Numbered from the stretch's first letter, positions 10,255-18,817 are shown. The stretch is DNA of 64,000 bases from Aquisalimonas sp. 2447 (GCF_012044895.1 NZ_CP050695.1:1890501-1954500); one strand, 5' to 3'. Notes: generated from the sequence alone by a model not told the origin. Numbers and translations are program-made.

Positions 10255-11226
10255 CTACAGGCGGGTCTGGCGTTCGCGCTCCCCCTCCAGGCGCAATCCG
10301 GACGCCTCGGCCTGTTGCCGTAACCATTGCCGGAGCATGCGAATGCCCGGTTCGTTGCGGCGGCTCGTCTTGTAGGCGAGCCGGAACTCATCGCCGGTTC
10401 CTACCTGATAACAGGGAAGGACGACCATGTCTGGATCATCTGCGGGATCAATCATGTAGTCATTGGTGAGTGCGATCCCCTGGTGATAGCGAGCCGCCGC
10501 GTGGGCCATGAGCATATGGCTGAAGTGCTGCATACGGATGCTCCCGGGCAGCTCGCAATGATCAGCGGCCAGCCAGACCTGCCAGTCTTCCCCGGGTTGC
10601 CCGATGATGCTCGAGGCGGACAAGAGCGGGTAACGGGTCAACCATGCCGCCTCGATGTGCTCTGGCGTATCAGTGTCGATCAACCCGGCCTGGCGTAAAT
10701 CGTCACACATCCACTGCCAGAATCGTCGACTACAGATCGGGAACAAACGCTCGGAGTAGAGCGGGTCCGAGCTGAAGCCGCGATGCTCTCCCTGGATGGT
10801 GATAAAGGCATCGGCGAGGCGCTCCGAGAGTGCCGGTGGCTCATGCAGCATTTCCAGCATGACCTCCAGTTGCGGATGGCGGCGTTGCAGGTCCGGCAAA
10901 CGGGGGATCAACCAGCGCACCGCAAAGGAGCTGAACACGGCGAGACGCAGCTCCGTACCGCCATCCCCCCGCAGTCGCTCACTTGCCCGCTCAATCTGCG
11001 CCAGCCCCGAACTCACGGGCTCGAGATACTGCCGCCCCTGCTCCGTCAGTACGACGCGGTGGCCACCCCGCTGGAACAGGGCCTCGCCGAGGTTGTCTTC
11101 AAGCTGTTTGATGCTGTGACTGACAGCGCTCTGGCTAACCCGCAACTCCTCAGCGGCAAGGGAGAAGCTGCCCAGACGGGCCACAGCTTCGAAGACGGGC
11201 AGTGTTCTCAGGGGCGGCAACGGCAT
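10255..11226 (-). CDS. LysR-family transcriptional regulator (GcvA-like)
   Basis: A 323-aa LysR-type regulator. The N-terminal winged helix-turn-helix (about 4-62) reads PPLRTLPVFEAVARLGSFSLAAEELRVSQSAVSHSIKQLE, close to the GcvA/AmpR branch. A type 2 periplasmic-binding-like effector domain (about 90-305) follows. The effector is unknown. It is divergent from the DMT-family transporter at 11337 across a 110-bp AT-rich spacer (11227-11336), the classic arrangement in which a LysR protein controls its neighbour. Confidence 0.92.
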   Translation of the reverse strand: MPLPPLRTLPVFEAVARLGSFSLAAEELRVSQSAVSHSIKQLEDNLGEALFQRGGHRVVLTEQGRQYLEPVSSGLAQIERASERLRGDGGTELRLAVFSSFAVRWLIPRLPDLQRRHPQLEVMLEMLHEPPALSERLADAFITIQGEHRGFSSDPLYSERLFPICSRRFWQWMCDDLRQAGLIDTDTPEHIEAAWLTRYPLLSASSIIGQPGEDWQVWLAADHCELPGSIRMQHFSHMLMAHAAARYHQGIALTNDYMIDPADDPDMVVLPCYQVGTGDEFRLAYKTSRRNEPGIRMLRQWLRQQAEASGLRLEGERERQTRL

Positions 11227-11336
11227 TATTCAAAAAACTAATGGATTCGAAATTCTTATCATTATACAAGATCGTGATCCCTGCCTAGCATGGCGCGCCA
11301 TCATGGTACGGCACGTCAACGTGGAGGTTCAGGAGC

Positions 11337-12230
11337 ATGTCGGGCCGGACATTGCAGGGGGCGATCATACTGCTGGTCATCGGCAACCTGGCAGCCATCT
11401 TCTCCGATATCATCATCAAGGTTCAGGGTTCCGATATCCCCCTGTTCCAGTTCGTCTTCATGCGGCTGTTGTGCACGCTGGCCATCCTGGCCCCGTTTCT
11501 GCCGATGATTGATCGGAAACAACTCTTTCGCGGCACCCGCATTCACCTGGTGCGCGCCCAGATCAGCATCATTGGCGTCGCCTGCATGGTGGTGGCACTC
11601 ACCAATCTGCCTCTGGCCACGGCAAACGCACTGTTCTATGCCGCGCCGCTGATCGTCATGGTGCTGGCAGTCGCGGTGTTCAGGGAGAGGGCGACCGGGC
11701 TCAGCGTATTCGCGGTCATCAGCGGGTTCATCGGGATTCTGGTCATTCTCCGGCCGCTGGAGTTCTCCTGGCAGGGGGTTAGCGCTCTGGTGGCGGCAGC
11801 GGCGCTGGGTACGAATGCGCTGCTGGTCAGAAAGCTGCCCTGGGGCCAGTCCATGGCGCATATCCTTCTTCTCACCCACGTCTACGGGCTGCCCGTGGCG
11901 CTGGTGCTGATGCTCTGGGAGGGCGCGGCCTGGGACTGGACCCTGATGACAGCGGCCTTGGGGTCGGCAGTGTTCATTCTCGGTTATCACACCACGGTGA
12001 TTCTTGCCTATCGGCATGTGGCGGCAAACCAGGTGACCAGCGCGGAGTACACCGGGCTGATCTGGGCAATCGCCTTCGGCTGGTGGTGGTTTCAGGAAGT
12101 ACCGGATGTCTGGTTCTTCATTGGTTCCGCACTGATCGTGGGTCCGCTGGTGCTGCTGAGCCTGGCGGAGCGGCGTCGCACGCGGGGGACCACGCCGGTT
12201 GCCGCGCAACCGGCAACCCACCCTGACTAA
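11337..12230 (+). CDS. EamA/DMT-superfamily transporter
   Basis: A 297-aa inner-membrane protein with ten predicted spans in two EamA repeats (about 8-145 and 155-285), the layout of drug/metabolite exporters. The first repeat contains AIILLVIGNLAAIFSDIIIKVQG and an LPLATANALFYAAPLIVMVLAVAVFRE segment. The second ends with QVTSAEYTGLIWAIAFGWWWFQE. Substrate cannot be read from the sequence. Start ATG 11337 has a GGAGG element upstream. It is divergent from a LysR regulator, which probably controls it. Confidence 0.88.
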   Translation: MSGRTLQGAIILLVIGNLAAIFSDIIIKVQGSDIPLFQFVFMRLLCTLAILAPFLPMIDRKQLFRGTRIHLVRAQISIIGVACMVVALTNLPLATANALFYAAPLIVMVLAVAVFRERATGLSVFAVISGFIGILVILRPLEFSWQGVSALVAAAALGTNALLVRKLPWGQSMAHILLLTHVYGLPVALVLMLWEGAAWDWTLMTAALGSAVFILGYHTTVILAYRHVAANQVTSAEYTGLIWAIAFGWWWFQEVPDVWFFIGSALIVGPLVLLSLAERRRTRGTTPVAAQPATHPD

Positions 12231-12307
12231 TGAGTTCCGAAAGGCCGGTAACGCTTGAGTAGTGTTGCGAGGAACACTGGACAGGCTGATGGATCGTGCC
12301 TGGCGCC

Positions 12308-12336
12308 AAAAAAAAAGCCCTTGAAAACAAGGGCTT
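12308..12336 (-). terminator. Intrinsic terminator of tRNA-Ala
   Basis: On the minus strand, 9-bp stem AAGCCCTTG/CAAGGGCTT (12328-12336 with 12315-12323), 4-base loop, then a run of nine T (12316-12308). It lies 11 bases beyond the 3' end of the tRNA. Confidence 0.92.
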
Positions 12337-12347
12337 CATGTTATGCC

Positions 12348-12423
12348 TGGTGGAGCTGAGGGGAATCGAACCCCTGACCTCGACAATGCGAATGTCGCGC
12401 TCTCCCAACTGAGCTACAGCCCC
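12348..12423 (-). tRNA. tRNA-Ala (anticodon CGC)
   Basis: A 76-base cloverleaf beginning GGGGCTGTAGCTCAGTTGGG and ending with encoded CCA. Anticodon stem CGACA/TGTCG encloses loop TTCGCAT, giving anticodon CGC, which reads GCG. T arm GGTTCGATTCC. It has its own promoter and terminator. Confidence 0.96.
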
Positions 12424-12436
12424 TTTGAAGGCGCGT

Positions 12437-12465
12437 AATATAGCATCGTCGCGCCGTTGCACCAA
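12437..12465 (-). promoter_or_regulatory. Promoter of tRNA-Ala
   Basis: On the minus strand, -35 TTGGTG (12460-12465), 17-base spacer, -10 TATATT (12437-12442), then a GC-rich discriminator 13 bases before the tRNA 5' end. Confidence 0.65.
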
Positions 12466-12514
12466 GCCCTTGCGGGCGGGGCCGGACGCCTGGTCAGCGC
12501 CCGGCCGTGGACGC

Positions 12515-12814
12515 TCAGCCCAGGGCGTTCTCGCACCGTTCACGGATCATGGAAGCGGCTTCCTCGGTGCCCAGGGAGTTGTTCTCATAGAGCGCCTCGG
12601 TGGATTCGCTGAGAACGTTCGCAGAAGCGTCGTGACTCGCATTGGCCTGAATTTCCCCGATCACCTCGTCGAGAGGCACGCCGTCGTCACGGGCATCGAT
12701 CAGTTCAGGGGCCGCGGCTTCCTGTGCCGCACAGATGGAATCGGTGTTGTCGGCGCTGGCGGCAGCGCTGAAACCGAAAGCGATGGCTGCGAGTCCGAGT
12801 GTCGTCCGTTTCAT
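12515..12814 (-). CDS. Small secreted protein of unknown function, 99 aa
   Basis: I do not recognise the family. The N-terminus is a clear Sec signal peptide (MKRTTLGLAAIAFGFSAAASA, cleavage near residue 21). The mature part, about 78 aa, is acidic and helical, with exactly two cysteines: one near its start (SICAAQE) and one near its end (RERCENALG), able to form one disulfide. A ribosome site AAGGAA precedes the ATG. It lies between mltF and tRNA-Ala, all on the minus strand. A dyad (12847-12854/12863-12870) sits in the upstream spacer. Periplasmic location is inferred. Confidence 0.75.
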   Translation of the reverse strand: MKRTTLGLAAIAFGFSAAASADNTDSICAAQEAAAPELIDARDDGVPLDEVIGEIQANASHDASANVLSESTEALYENNSLGTEEAASMIRERCENALG

Positions 12815-12846
12815 GTCGCTTCATTCCTTTTCATAGTGGTGAATGT

Positions 12847-12870
12847 CGGGAGCCTCGTTGAGGGCTCCCG
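12847..12870. repeat. 8-bp hairpin between mltF and the small secreted gene
   Basis: CGGGAGCC (12847-12854) and GGCTCCCG (12863-12870) form a perfect 8-bp stem with an 8-base loop. There is no T-run on the mltF transcript side, so terminator function is uncertain. It lies in the 148-base spacer before the small secreted gene. Confidence 0.45.
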
Positions 12871-12962
12871 GAAAACCCTAGTTGAATGAAACGAAACCGG
12901 CAAGTGTTGCATTCCGGGGGCAGGCGGGTGCCGTGCATCTGCGTCCGCAGGCCGATGCGGCG

Positions 12963-14429
12963 CTACTCGAAGGCAGGGCTGATAACGTCCCGGTAGTTGC
13001 GTATGCGCTGCACATAGTGGACTGGTTCGTAGCCCCGCGCGTAACCGTGGCGTGTGCTCGGGTAGTAGCGCTTGTCCGCCTTGAGCGGGAGTACTTCCCG
13101 CATGTCCTGCCAGGAATCCGGGTTGCGGTCCAGATCGCGGGCGAGCTGGCGGGCATCCAGTAGATGCCCGCGACCGATGTTGTAGCTGGCCAGAGCCAGG
13201 AAGGTCCGGTCGGGCTCGGGGATAGAGTCGGGCAGGCGACGATGGCGGTCCGCAAGATAGCGGGCGCCGGCATCAATGGCCTGATCCGGATCGAGCCGAT
13301 TGGTCACGCCCAGCGACTGTGCAGTGGGCTGCGTGAGCATCATGATCCCGCGCACCCCCGTGGGCGAGACAGCCTGTGGATCCCAGTGCGATTCCTGGTA
13401 AGCGAGGGCGGCCAGCAGATCCGCGGGCATGCCGGTCTCCTGCTCGGCGCGCAGGAAGGCGTCACGGAATCGCGGGAGGCGCTCCTCGATGCGGCGGTTC
13501 AGCGCGCGAAGGTCAACGAAATCGAACTCGCCGATATAGGCGTAGTAGCGCTGTTCCACCTGGGCGATGGTTTCGTCCCCCTGGCGGCTGTTCATCCATT
13601 CCCGCGCGGTGCTGGCCAGGCCCTCGGCGTCCCGGGGCAAGTACCAGCCAAGGTTGCGCCCGTCAGTCAGGTTCATCGCAACCTCCAGGGTGGGGAAATG
13701 GCGGCGCATTACCTGGACGATGTTGGCGTCTGCGACCACGCAGTCCACGGTCTGTTCGGCGACCCGGGAGAGCAGGATCTCGGTTGTGCGGTCGCTGTCC
13801 TCCGTGTACGCGATGTCCTCGTGTTGCTCCGCCAGACGGTCGAGGGTGTGCGTGTAGCTGGAGTTCGCCGTCACATGGATGTCCACGCCATCGAGAGCGT
13901 CGGGAGTCCGGGGCATGGGCCGGAATTCCCGGTGGCACACGAGCTGTTCCACCACCTCTGTGTGCGCCGGTCCGCGGGTGAAGTGCGCGTTCCGCGAGGC
14001 AACCTGAGTCAGCCCCGAGGCCGCGATGTGCGTTTCTCCGGCAGCCAGGGTTCCCAGCACCTCCCCGGTGGACCCGACCATGTTCCACTCCACGTCCCAG
14101 TCCTGGGCCTCGGCGAAGGCCGAAACCAGGGTGTACTCGGGCCCGGTGGGCTGTTCGTGGCGATCCAGGTAGTAGGTGGTGGAGCCGTTTCGAGCCGTGA
14201 CGTGAAGCACCCCGGCTTCTTCCGGCGGTGCCAGTTGCAGAGGTCTCGTCTCGACATCCGGCCCGTACTCGATGGTGTCGTCACTGCACGCGGAGGCGAG
14301 TACGGCCAGACTGACGAAGGCGAGGTGTCGCCATGCCGGGCCGTGTTTGTCGGGATGGTCACTGCCTCGGTGGGCGCGCTGGAGCGTGGAACCTGTCGGG
14401 TCGGCCCGATCGGGGGCGCGTTGAATCAT
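12963..14429 (-). CDS. mltF: Membrane-bound lytic murein transglycosylase F
   Basis: MltF cleaves peptidoglycan glycan strands to 1,6-anhydro products at the outer membrane. The 488 aa comprise a lipoprotein signal with lipobox LASAC (Cys48), an N-terminal domain of the family 3 solute-binding type (about 70-310) that senses peptide stems in known MltF, and an SLT catalytic domain (about 320-485). The catalytic Glu346 lies in ALAYQESHWDPQA, followed by SPTGVRGIMMLTQ and ALASYNIGRGHL. The roughly 30 polar residues before the signal are unusual; no later ATG, GTG or TTG was found that keeps the whole signal. Confidence 0.94.
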   Translation of the reverse strand: MIQRAPDRADPTGSTLQRAHRGSDHPDKHGPAWRHLAFVSLAVLASACSDDTIEYGPDVETRPLQLAPPEEAGVLHVTARNGSTTYYLDRHEQPTGPEYTLVSAFAEAQDWDVEWNMVGSTGEVLGTLAAGETHIAASGLTQVASRNAHFTRGPAHTEVVEQLVCHREFRPMPRTPDALDGVDIHVTANSSYTHTLDRLAEQHEDIAYTEDSDRTTEILLSRVAEQTVDCVVADANIVQVMRRHFPTLEVAMNLTDGRNLGWYLPRDAEGLASTAREWMNSRQGDETIAQVEQRYYAYIGEFDFVDLRALNRRIEERLPRFRDAFLRAEQETGMPADLLAALAYQESHWDPQAVSPTGVRGIMMLTQPTAQSLGVTNRLDPDQAIDAGARYLADRHRRLPDSIPEPDRTFLALASYNIGRGHLLDARQLARDLDRNPDSWQDMREVLPLKADKRYYPSTRHGYARGYEPVHYVQRIRNYRDVISPAFE

Positions 14430-14499
14430 GGGGTATCCGTCGTTCAGGTGTACGCCCGGGAGGGTACATTAATTCCGACGCACTTTATCCTGCGCAATG

Positions 14500-15684
14500 T
14501 CAGTTGCGGACAGTCATCCCGGGCTTCCGGGCTGCGGCTGCAGTGTCTGCACGGGGTTTCAGCAGGATCGGCGTGTACAGCACGGCGTAGAGCGCGAAGG
14601 CGACCATCCACAGTACCCCGGAGGCTCCCATGAGCCAGGCGGGGCCAACGCCCAGGGCAACCAGGAGCCTTGCGGCGGCGGCCAGCAGGATTGCCGCGAA
14701 GCCACCGACCATCAGCGGGGGCGCCGCGAGGGGGCGACCGGAGTGCCCCAGGGCGACCCGGGCCATCATTCCCAGGCACAGCCCGCCCATGGCGCCGATC
14801 ATCAGCAGGTGCACGCCGGCACTCCAGGTCCCGGCAATGCCTCCCACGTACGCTGCCTGCAGACCCAGGCCGAAGGGGATGAACAGATAACTGGCGTGCA
14901 GGATCCACAGCAGGGGGTCACGCACCGTGCCCCAGGGTTTCCACGCTAGCAGTCGCACCAGGGTGAACAGTGATGCCGCGGTCAGGACTACCGCGAGCCA
15001 CGGATCCCGGCCGATCACCAGGTACACCGGCAGGATCGCCAGGGTGCTCAGGGTGGACGCCCAGTTCAGCCAGGGCCACTGGCGTACACCAAGCCCTGGC
15101 AGGCGGTTGGCGGTGAAGAAGGGAATGATGCGTCCGCCCATGAAGACCAGCAGCACGGTGATGAGCCAGATGGCGAGATCCATGGAGGTACTGCCGAGCC
15201 CGGGTGCCACGCCGTGGAAGTCGGCGTGAATCATGCCGTTGAGCACGGTAAAAGCCAGCAGCAGGGGGATAAAGGCGTAATTGCGCCGGTTCTCCGCAGG
15301 GATCAGCGCCGTGGCCAGCATGATCGCCAGCAGCGGGAAGAAGGCCAGATCCAGCACCGTAAGCAGCCACATGGGCATGGCCCCCGGCACCAGGAACCCG
15401 AGCCGTGCCGCCAGCCACAGGGTGACGAGAACCATGAGGCTGCGCGGGGTGCAGGTCTGCCGCTTGGTCCAGTTCTGCGCGGCGGTGAGCAGAAAGCCGG
15501 CGATGACGGCGGCGGTGAAGCCGAACAGCAGTTCGTGCCCGTGCCAGAGTATCGGGTCCCAGGGCCCCGGTGCCGGTGCCCCCGTGGTCAGAAAGCTGAC
15601 CCAGACCACCATTACGAGCACGGCAAACCAGGACGCCACGAGGAAGAAGGGCCGAAAACCGATGGAGAGCAGAGGTGGTGCCAT
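14500..15684 (-). CDS. nnrS: NnrS-family haem-copper membrane protein (NO response)
   Basis: NnrS proteins are polytopic membrane proteins that protect against nitric oxide and nitrosative stress. From ATG 15684 the product is 394 aa with about 12 hydrophobic spans. Family histidine patterns are visible: WHGHELLFGFTAAVIAGFLLTA, NGMIHADFHG, HLLMIGAMGGLCLGMMARVALGHSGR. An earlier ATG at 15708 (MHFRGATP) lies inside an NsrR-like operator and has no ribosome site, so the start MAPPLLSIGFRPFF is preferred; it matches how family members begin. The upstream region carries both an FNR-type box and an NsrR-like operator. Confidence 0.9.
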   Translation of the reverse strand: MAPPLLSIGFRPFFLVASWFAVLVMVVWVSFLTTGAPAPGPWDPILWHGHELLFGFTAAVIAGFLLTAAQNWTKRQTCTPRSLMVLVTLWLAARLGFLVPGAMPMWLLTVLDLAFFPLLAIMLATALIPAENRRNYAFIPLLLAFTVLNGMIHADFHGVAPGLGSTSMDLAIWLITVLLVFMGGRIIPFFTANRLPGLGVRQWPWLNWASTLSTLAILPVYLVIGRDPWLAVVLTAASLFTLVRLLAWKPWGTVRDPLLWILHASYLFIPFGLGLQAAYVGGIAGTWSAGVHLLMIGAMGGLCLGMMARVALGHSGRPLAAPPLMVGGFAAILLAAAARLLVALGVGPAWLMGASGVLWMVAFALYAVLYTPILLKPRADTAAAARKPGMTVRN

Positions 15685-15699
15685 TGGCGTTGCCCCACG

Positions 15700-15722
15700 A
15701 AAATGCATTTGAACTACATGTT
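15700..15722 (-). promoter_or_regulatory. NsrR-like operator of nnrS
   Basis: The minus-strand core ATGTAGTTCAAATGCAT lies within a 23-base site. It agrees with the NsrR dyad ATGyATTTnAAATrCAT at most positions: the right half AAATGCAT is perfect and the left half has one clear mismatch. It would cover about +1 to +23 of the predicted transcript, a repressing position. The nsrR gene is in this window (25733). Confidence 0.7.
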
Positions 15723-15728
15723 AGGTGC

Positions 15729-15770
15729 AGTCTAGCGGGGTTGGAAGAGCGGGAAATTGATCCAGAACAA
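15729..15770 (-). promoter_or_regulatory. FNR/DNR box and -10 of the nnrS promoter
   Basis: TTGAT-CCAG-AACAA on the plus strand (15757-15770) is a 9/10 match to the FNR-family dyad. On the minus strand a -10 TAGACT (15729-15734) puts the start near 15722, so the box centre lies at about -41.5, the class II activator position. The box falls in the 80-104 base gap after the DASS gene. Confidence 0.6.
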
Positions 15771-15788
15771 GAGTCGACGACGCTGTCT

Positions 15789-17252
15789 CTACCGCAGCAG
15801 TAACCACGGAGTGAGGATCAGGCTGCCGGCAAGAATCAACGGAATTGCGAATAAAGTGACCCGCCAGCCTGCCTGCGCCATGTCCGCTACCCGCAGGCGC
15901 TCGCTGCCGAAGATGATGGCGTTGGGTGGTGTCGCCACGGGCAGCATGAAGGCACAGGAGGCCGCCAGGGCCACGGCGACGGCGAGCACCAGCGGTGGCC
16001 GGTCGATGGACAGCGCCACGCTGGTGACCACGGGCATGAGTGTGGCGGCGGTGGCCGTGTTGCTGGCCACATGACTGAGCAATATGGTCAGCCCGACCAC
16101 CGCGGTGACCACCACAACCAGAGGCAGGGCGCCCAGCGCGGTGAGTTGCTCCGCCACGGCGGCGGCAAGGCCGCTGGCCTCGATGGCGGTGCCCAGGCTC
16201 AAACCGCCACCGATGAGTATGATCACGCCCCAGGGCAGCTCGCGGGTGCTCTTCCAGTCCAGCAGGGCGGCACGGCGCGGTCCGGCAGCCGGCAAAAGAA
16301 ACAACGCGACGGCGGCCGTGATGGCGATGCCGGCGTCGGAGATCGAGGCCGCGGTAACTGTTTCCAGTAGTGGTCGAAAGACCCACGCCAGGGCGGTGCC
16401 CAGGAACACCAACAGCACCCGGCGCTCGCTTCCGGAAATGGGCCCGAGTTCGGCGCGGCGGTCACGGATGATCGCGCTGATGCCCTCGGCGGGGCGGCGG
16501 TCCAGTGGAAACGCCCAGCGTGTCAGCGCCCACCAGCAGGCCAGCAGTAACACCAGGCTCACCGGCATGCCCACGGCCATCCACTGGCCGAAGCCGATCT
16601 GCACGCCATACGTGTCGCTCATGAACCCCGCCAGAATGGCGTTGGGTGGCGTGCCGATGAGCGTCGCCATGCCGCCGACGTTGGCGCCAAAGGCGATTCC
16701 CAGCAGCAGCGCCAGGGAGAAGCGATGCTGTGACATCGCGTCGTGTTCGCCCCGGGTGGTGTCCATGACAGCGAGCACGGACAGGCCGATGGGCAGCATC
16801 ATGGCGGCTGTGGCCGTATTGCTCACCCACATGCTGAGCCCCGCACTGCCCGCTATGAAGCCCCCGACCACATGATCGGGGCGTTGTCCGCAGTAGTGGA
16901 GCAACAGCAGGGCCATGCGCCTGTGCAGCCCCCATTGCTGGATGGCCAGGGCGATGACGAAGCCGCCCAGGAAAAGGAACACCAGCGGGTTGGCATACGG
17001 GGTGGTCACGTCCGCCGGGGTGCCAACGCCGGCGACCGGCAACACCACGATCGGCAGCAGGGCGGTGACCGGGATCGGGACCACCTCGGTGATCCACCAT
17101 GTGGCCATGAACAGTGTCAGGACCGCGACGGTCCAGGCGTCGCCGTCGAGCCCTTCCGGCGGGCCGAGCAGCATGAGCACGACGGCAACCACGGGGGCCA
17201 CAAGAAACCCGATCAGGCGCCCGGTGCGTCCGGTGTCCATCGCATCGGTCAT
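15789..17252 (-). CDS. DASS/SLC13-family sodium:anion symporter
   Basis: A 487-aa inner-membrane transporter of the divalent-anion:Na+ symporter family (dicarboxylate, sulfate or related anions). About 11-12 spans in two inverted repeats; each repeat carries the Ser-Asn-Thr sodium-binding motif, WVSNTATAAMMLP and SHVASNTATAATLMPV. It also shows WWITEVVPIPVTALLPIVVLP and the ATPPNAIIFGS re-entrant segment typical of DASS. The substrate cannot be fixed. It lies 7 bases downstream of the flavocytochrome gene and is surely co-transcribed with it, which is an uncommon pairing. Confidence 0.9.
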   Translation of the reverse strand: MTDAMDTGRTGRLIGFLVAPVVAVVLMLLGPPEGLDGDAWTVAVLTLFMATWWITEVVPIPVTALLPIVVLPVAGVGTPADVTTPYANPLVFLFLGGFVIALAIQQWGLHRRMALLLLHYCGQRPDHVVGGFIAGSAGLSMWVSNTATAAMMLPIGLSVLAVMDTTRGEHDAMSQHRFSLALLLGIAFGANVGGMATLIGTPPNAILAGFMSDTYGVQIGFGQWMAVGMPVSLVLLLACWWALTRWAFPLDRRPAEGISAIIRDRRAELGPISGSERRVLLVFLGTALAWVFRPLLETVTAASISDAGIAITAAVALFLLPAAGPRRAALLDWKSTRELPWGVIILIGGGLSLGTAIEASGLAAAVAEQLTALGALPLVVVVTAVVGLTILLSHVASNTATAATLMPVVTSVALSIDRPPLVLAVAVALAASCAFMLPVATPPNAIIFGSERLRVADMAQAGWRVTLFAIPLILAGSLILTPWLLLR

Positions 17253-17259
17253 GTCGTTG

Positions 17260-18720
17260 CTACCGCACCGCGAACGAGGCGACGCCGGCGAGGATGATCA
17301 GGGCCGCACCGACGGTGGCTGCCAGCAGTCGCGTGCTGGAGCCGCGGCGGGTTCGCAGGGAGTAGCGGAAGCGCTCGGACACGACCTGTCCGGCGGGGAT
17401 ACCTAAACGGCTCAGTAGCCCGTGCTCGAGGGTGTCGATCATGGCCGGCGGGCCGCAGAGGTAATACACGCAGTCCTGTGGCGGCACCCGGACCACCTGC
17501 TGCAGGAGCGTTGCGTCCGGGAGACCGGTGAGGCCATCCCAGTCCGCCGGGGGGGCGGAGAGCATGTAGTGCACGCGCAGATCGAGCTCGCTGGTCATTG
17601 CCTCCAGTTCCGCCGTGTAGAGTTGCTGAGCGATATCCCTGTTCGTCTGAACCACCACCAGGGTGCGCTGCGACTGCCGTGCCCGCAGTTCCCGGAGCAG
17701 CGCCATGATCGGAGCCATGCCGACGCCGCCGCCCACGAGCACCAGCGGTCGGGCGTCGCTTTCGTCCAGCGTGAAATGGCCGTAGGGGCCGTCGAGATAC
17801 GCACGGGTTCCCGGGGCGAGTTCGCCGATGCCGTTGGTGAAGTCCCCCGCCTCCTTGATGGAGAAGGCGATGCGTGGCCACTGGGCGGGTGCCGACGCGA
17901 TGGAGAACGGGTGTTCGGTGATGCGGAACAGTGGGCGTTCAAGCTTGAGCCACGCGAACTGACCAGCCCGATACGGGAACACGGTGCCAGGATGGCCTGC
18001 CGCGGTGTCGGGCTCCAGCTCCACCGTCCAGATCCGCTCCGCCTCCTGTTGCACCGTGACGACCTTGAGTGGATAGCGCCGTTGGCGCAGGGGAATGATG
18101 ACGTGGACGTGGACCAGTGACGCCACGGCGACCAGGACGCCGAGCACCCAGAATCCGGTGAGCCAGACATCCTGGCTGTAGCGGCCGGCCTCGAGGGTGT
18201 GGTGCAGCCCGAACAGGGCGATCAGGAGCGCGCCCAGTCCGTGGCTGAAGCGCCAGGCCTCGTAACGCATGGGGAGGTCATCGCGGGCAATGGCCATGAA
18301 TACCAGCATCGCGAGCAGAACCCAGGCCAGTATGCCGCTGAGGCCGGGCCAGAGGGACAGCCGTAGCCACTCCTCTCCTGCCGGGACGGTGGGGGGCGTC
18401 TCCCCCATGGGCAGGCTGTACAGGAACGGGTGGAGCAGCAGAAAGGCCAGCAGGACATAGGCCATCACTTGATGGAACTGCATGACCCGGTCCTGTCCCA
18501 CCTGCGCCGACAGTCGCTTGAACCGGCCGGAAAGCAGGAACTCCATTAACAGCATGGTAAACCCGGCGAGGCCGAGACCGGTAGCCAGCTCATCCCGCCA
18601 GGGCCGTGGCTCCAGCCCCTGAACGGCTGCGAGGGTCACGGGCAGCAGCGCCAGCACCAGGTACAGCGCAAGCAGCGACGCGCTCAGGCGCCACCGCCGA
18701 TGTGAACCGGAGCCGTGCAT
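17260..18720 (-). CDS. Ferric-reductase-like transmembrane flavocytochrome (FNR-fold oxidoreductase)
   Basis: A 486-aa membrane oxidoreductase predicted to pass electrons from NAD(P)H through FAD to membrane haem. The first 210 residues hold six spans with the haem-binding His pairs (His83 and His97; His160 and His173, in RFSHGLG and LHHTL). The C-terminal ferredoxin-reductase module has an FAD site (RAGQFAWLKL, then HPFSIASAP at about 270-278), an NAD(P) site (GGGVGMAPIMALLREL) and YYLCGPPAMID. I use ATG 18720; the frame is open to 19002, but that extension overlaps azlD and has no similarity. It leads an operon with the DASS gene, and an FNR-type box is upstream. Confidence 0.88.
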   Translation of the reverse strand: MHGSGSHRRWRLSASLLALYLVLALLPVTLAAVQGLEPRPWRDELATGLGLAGFTMLLMEFLLSGRFKRLSAQVGQDRVMQFHQVMAYVLLAFLLLHPFLYSLPMGETPPTVPAGEEWLRLSLWPGLSGILAWVLLAMLVFMAIARDDLPMRYEAWRFSHGLGALLIALFGLHHTLEAGRYSQDVWLTGFWVLGVLVAVASLVHVHVIIPLRQRRYPLKVVTVQQEAERIWTVELEPDTAAGHPGTVFPYRAGQFAWLKLERPLFRITEHPFSIASAPAQWPRIAFSIKEAGDFTNGIGELAPGTRAYLDGPYGHFTLDESDARPLVLVGGGVGMAPIMALLRELRARQSQRTLVVVQTNRDIAQQLYTAELEAMTSELDLRVHYMLSAPPADWDGLTGLPDATLLQQVVRVPPQDCVYYLCGPPAMIDTLEHGLLSRLGIPAGQVVSERFRYSLRTRRGSSTRLLAATVGAALIILAGVASFAVR

Positions 18721-18753
18721 GATGGCGAACCCCTGCCAGTGACTGAGCACCAA

Positions 18754-18794
18754 GTAGTACCAGATTCGGGGTGGTTCCGCTTGATTCAGATCAC
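18754..18794 (-). promoter_or_regulatory. FNR/DNR-type box upstream of the flavocytochrome operon
   Basis: TTGAT-TCAG-ATCAC (plus strand 18781-18794) matches the FNR-family dyad at 9 of 10 positions. A weak minus-strand -10 TACTAC (18754-18759) would give a start near 18747, with the box centre about 41 bases upstream. It sits in the 97-base gap after azlD. Confidence 0.55.
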
Positions 18795-18817
18795 GCCGAT
18801 GGCACACGGGGGCAGAG

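Noticed and set aside
13164-14633. 489-codon open frame on the plus strand across mltF
   Set aside because: Antisense shadow of mltF; no signal, motif or ribosome site.
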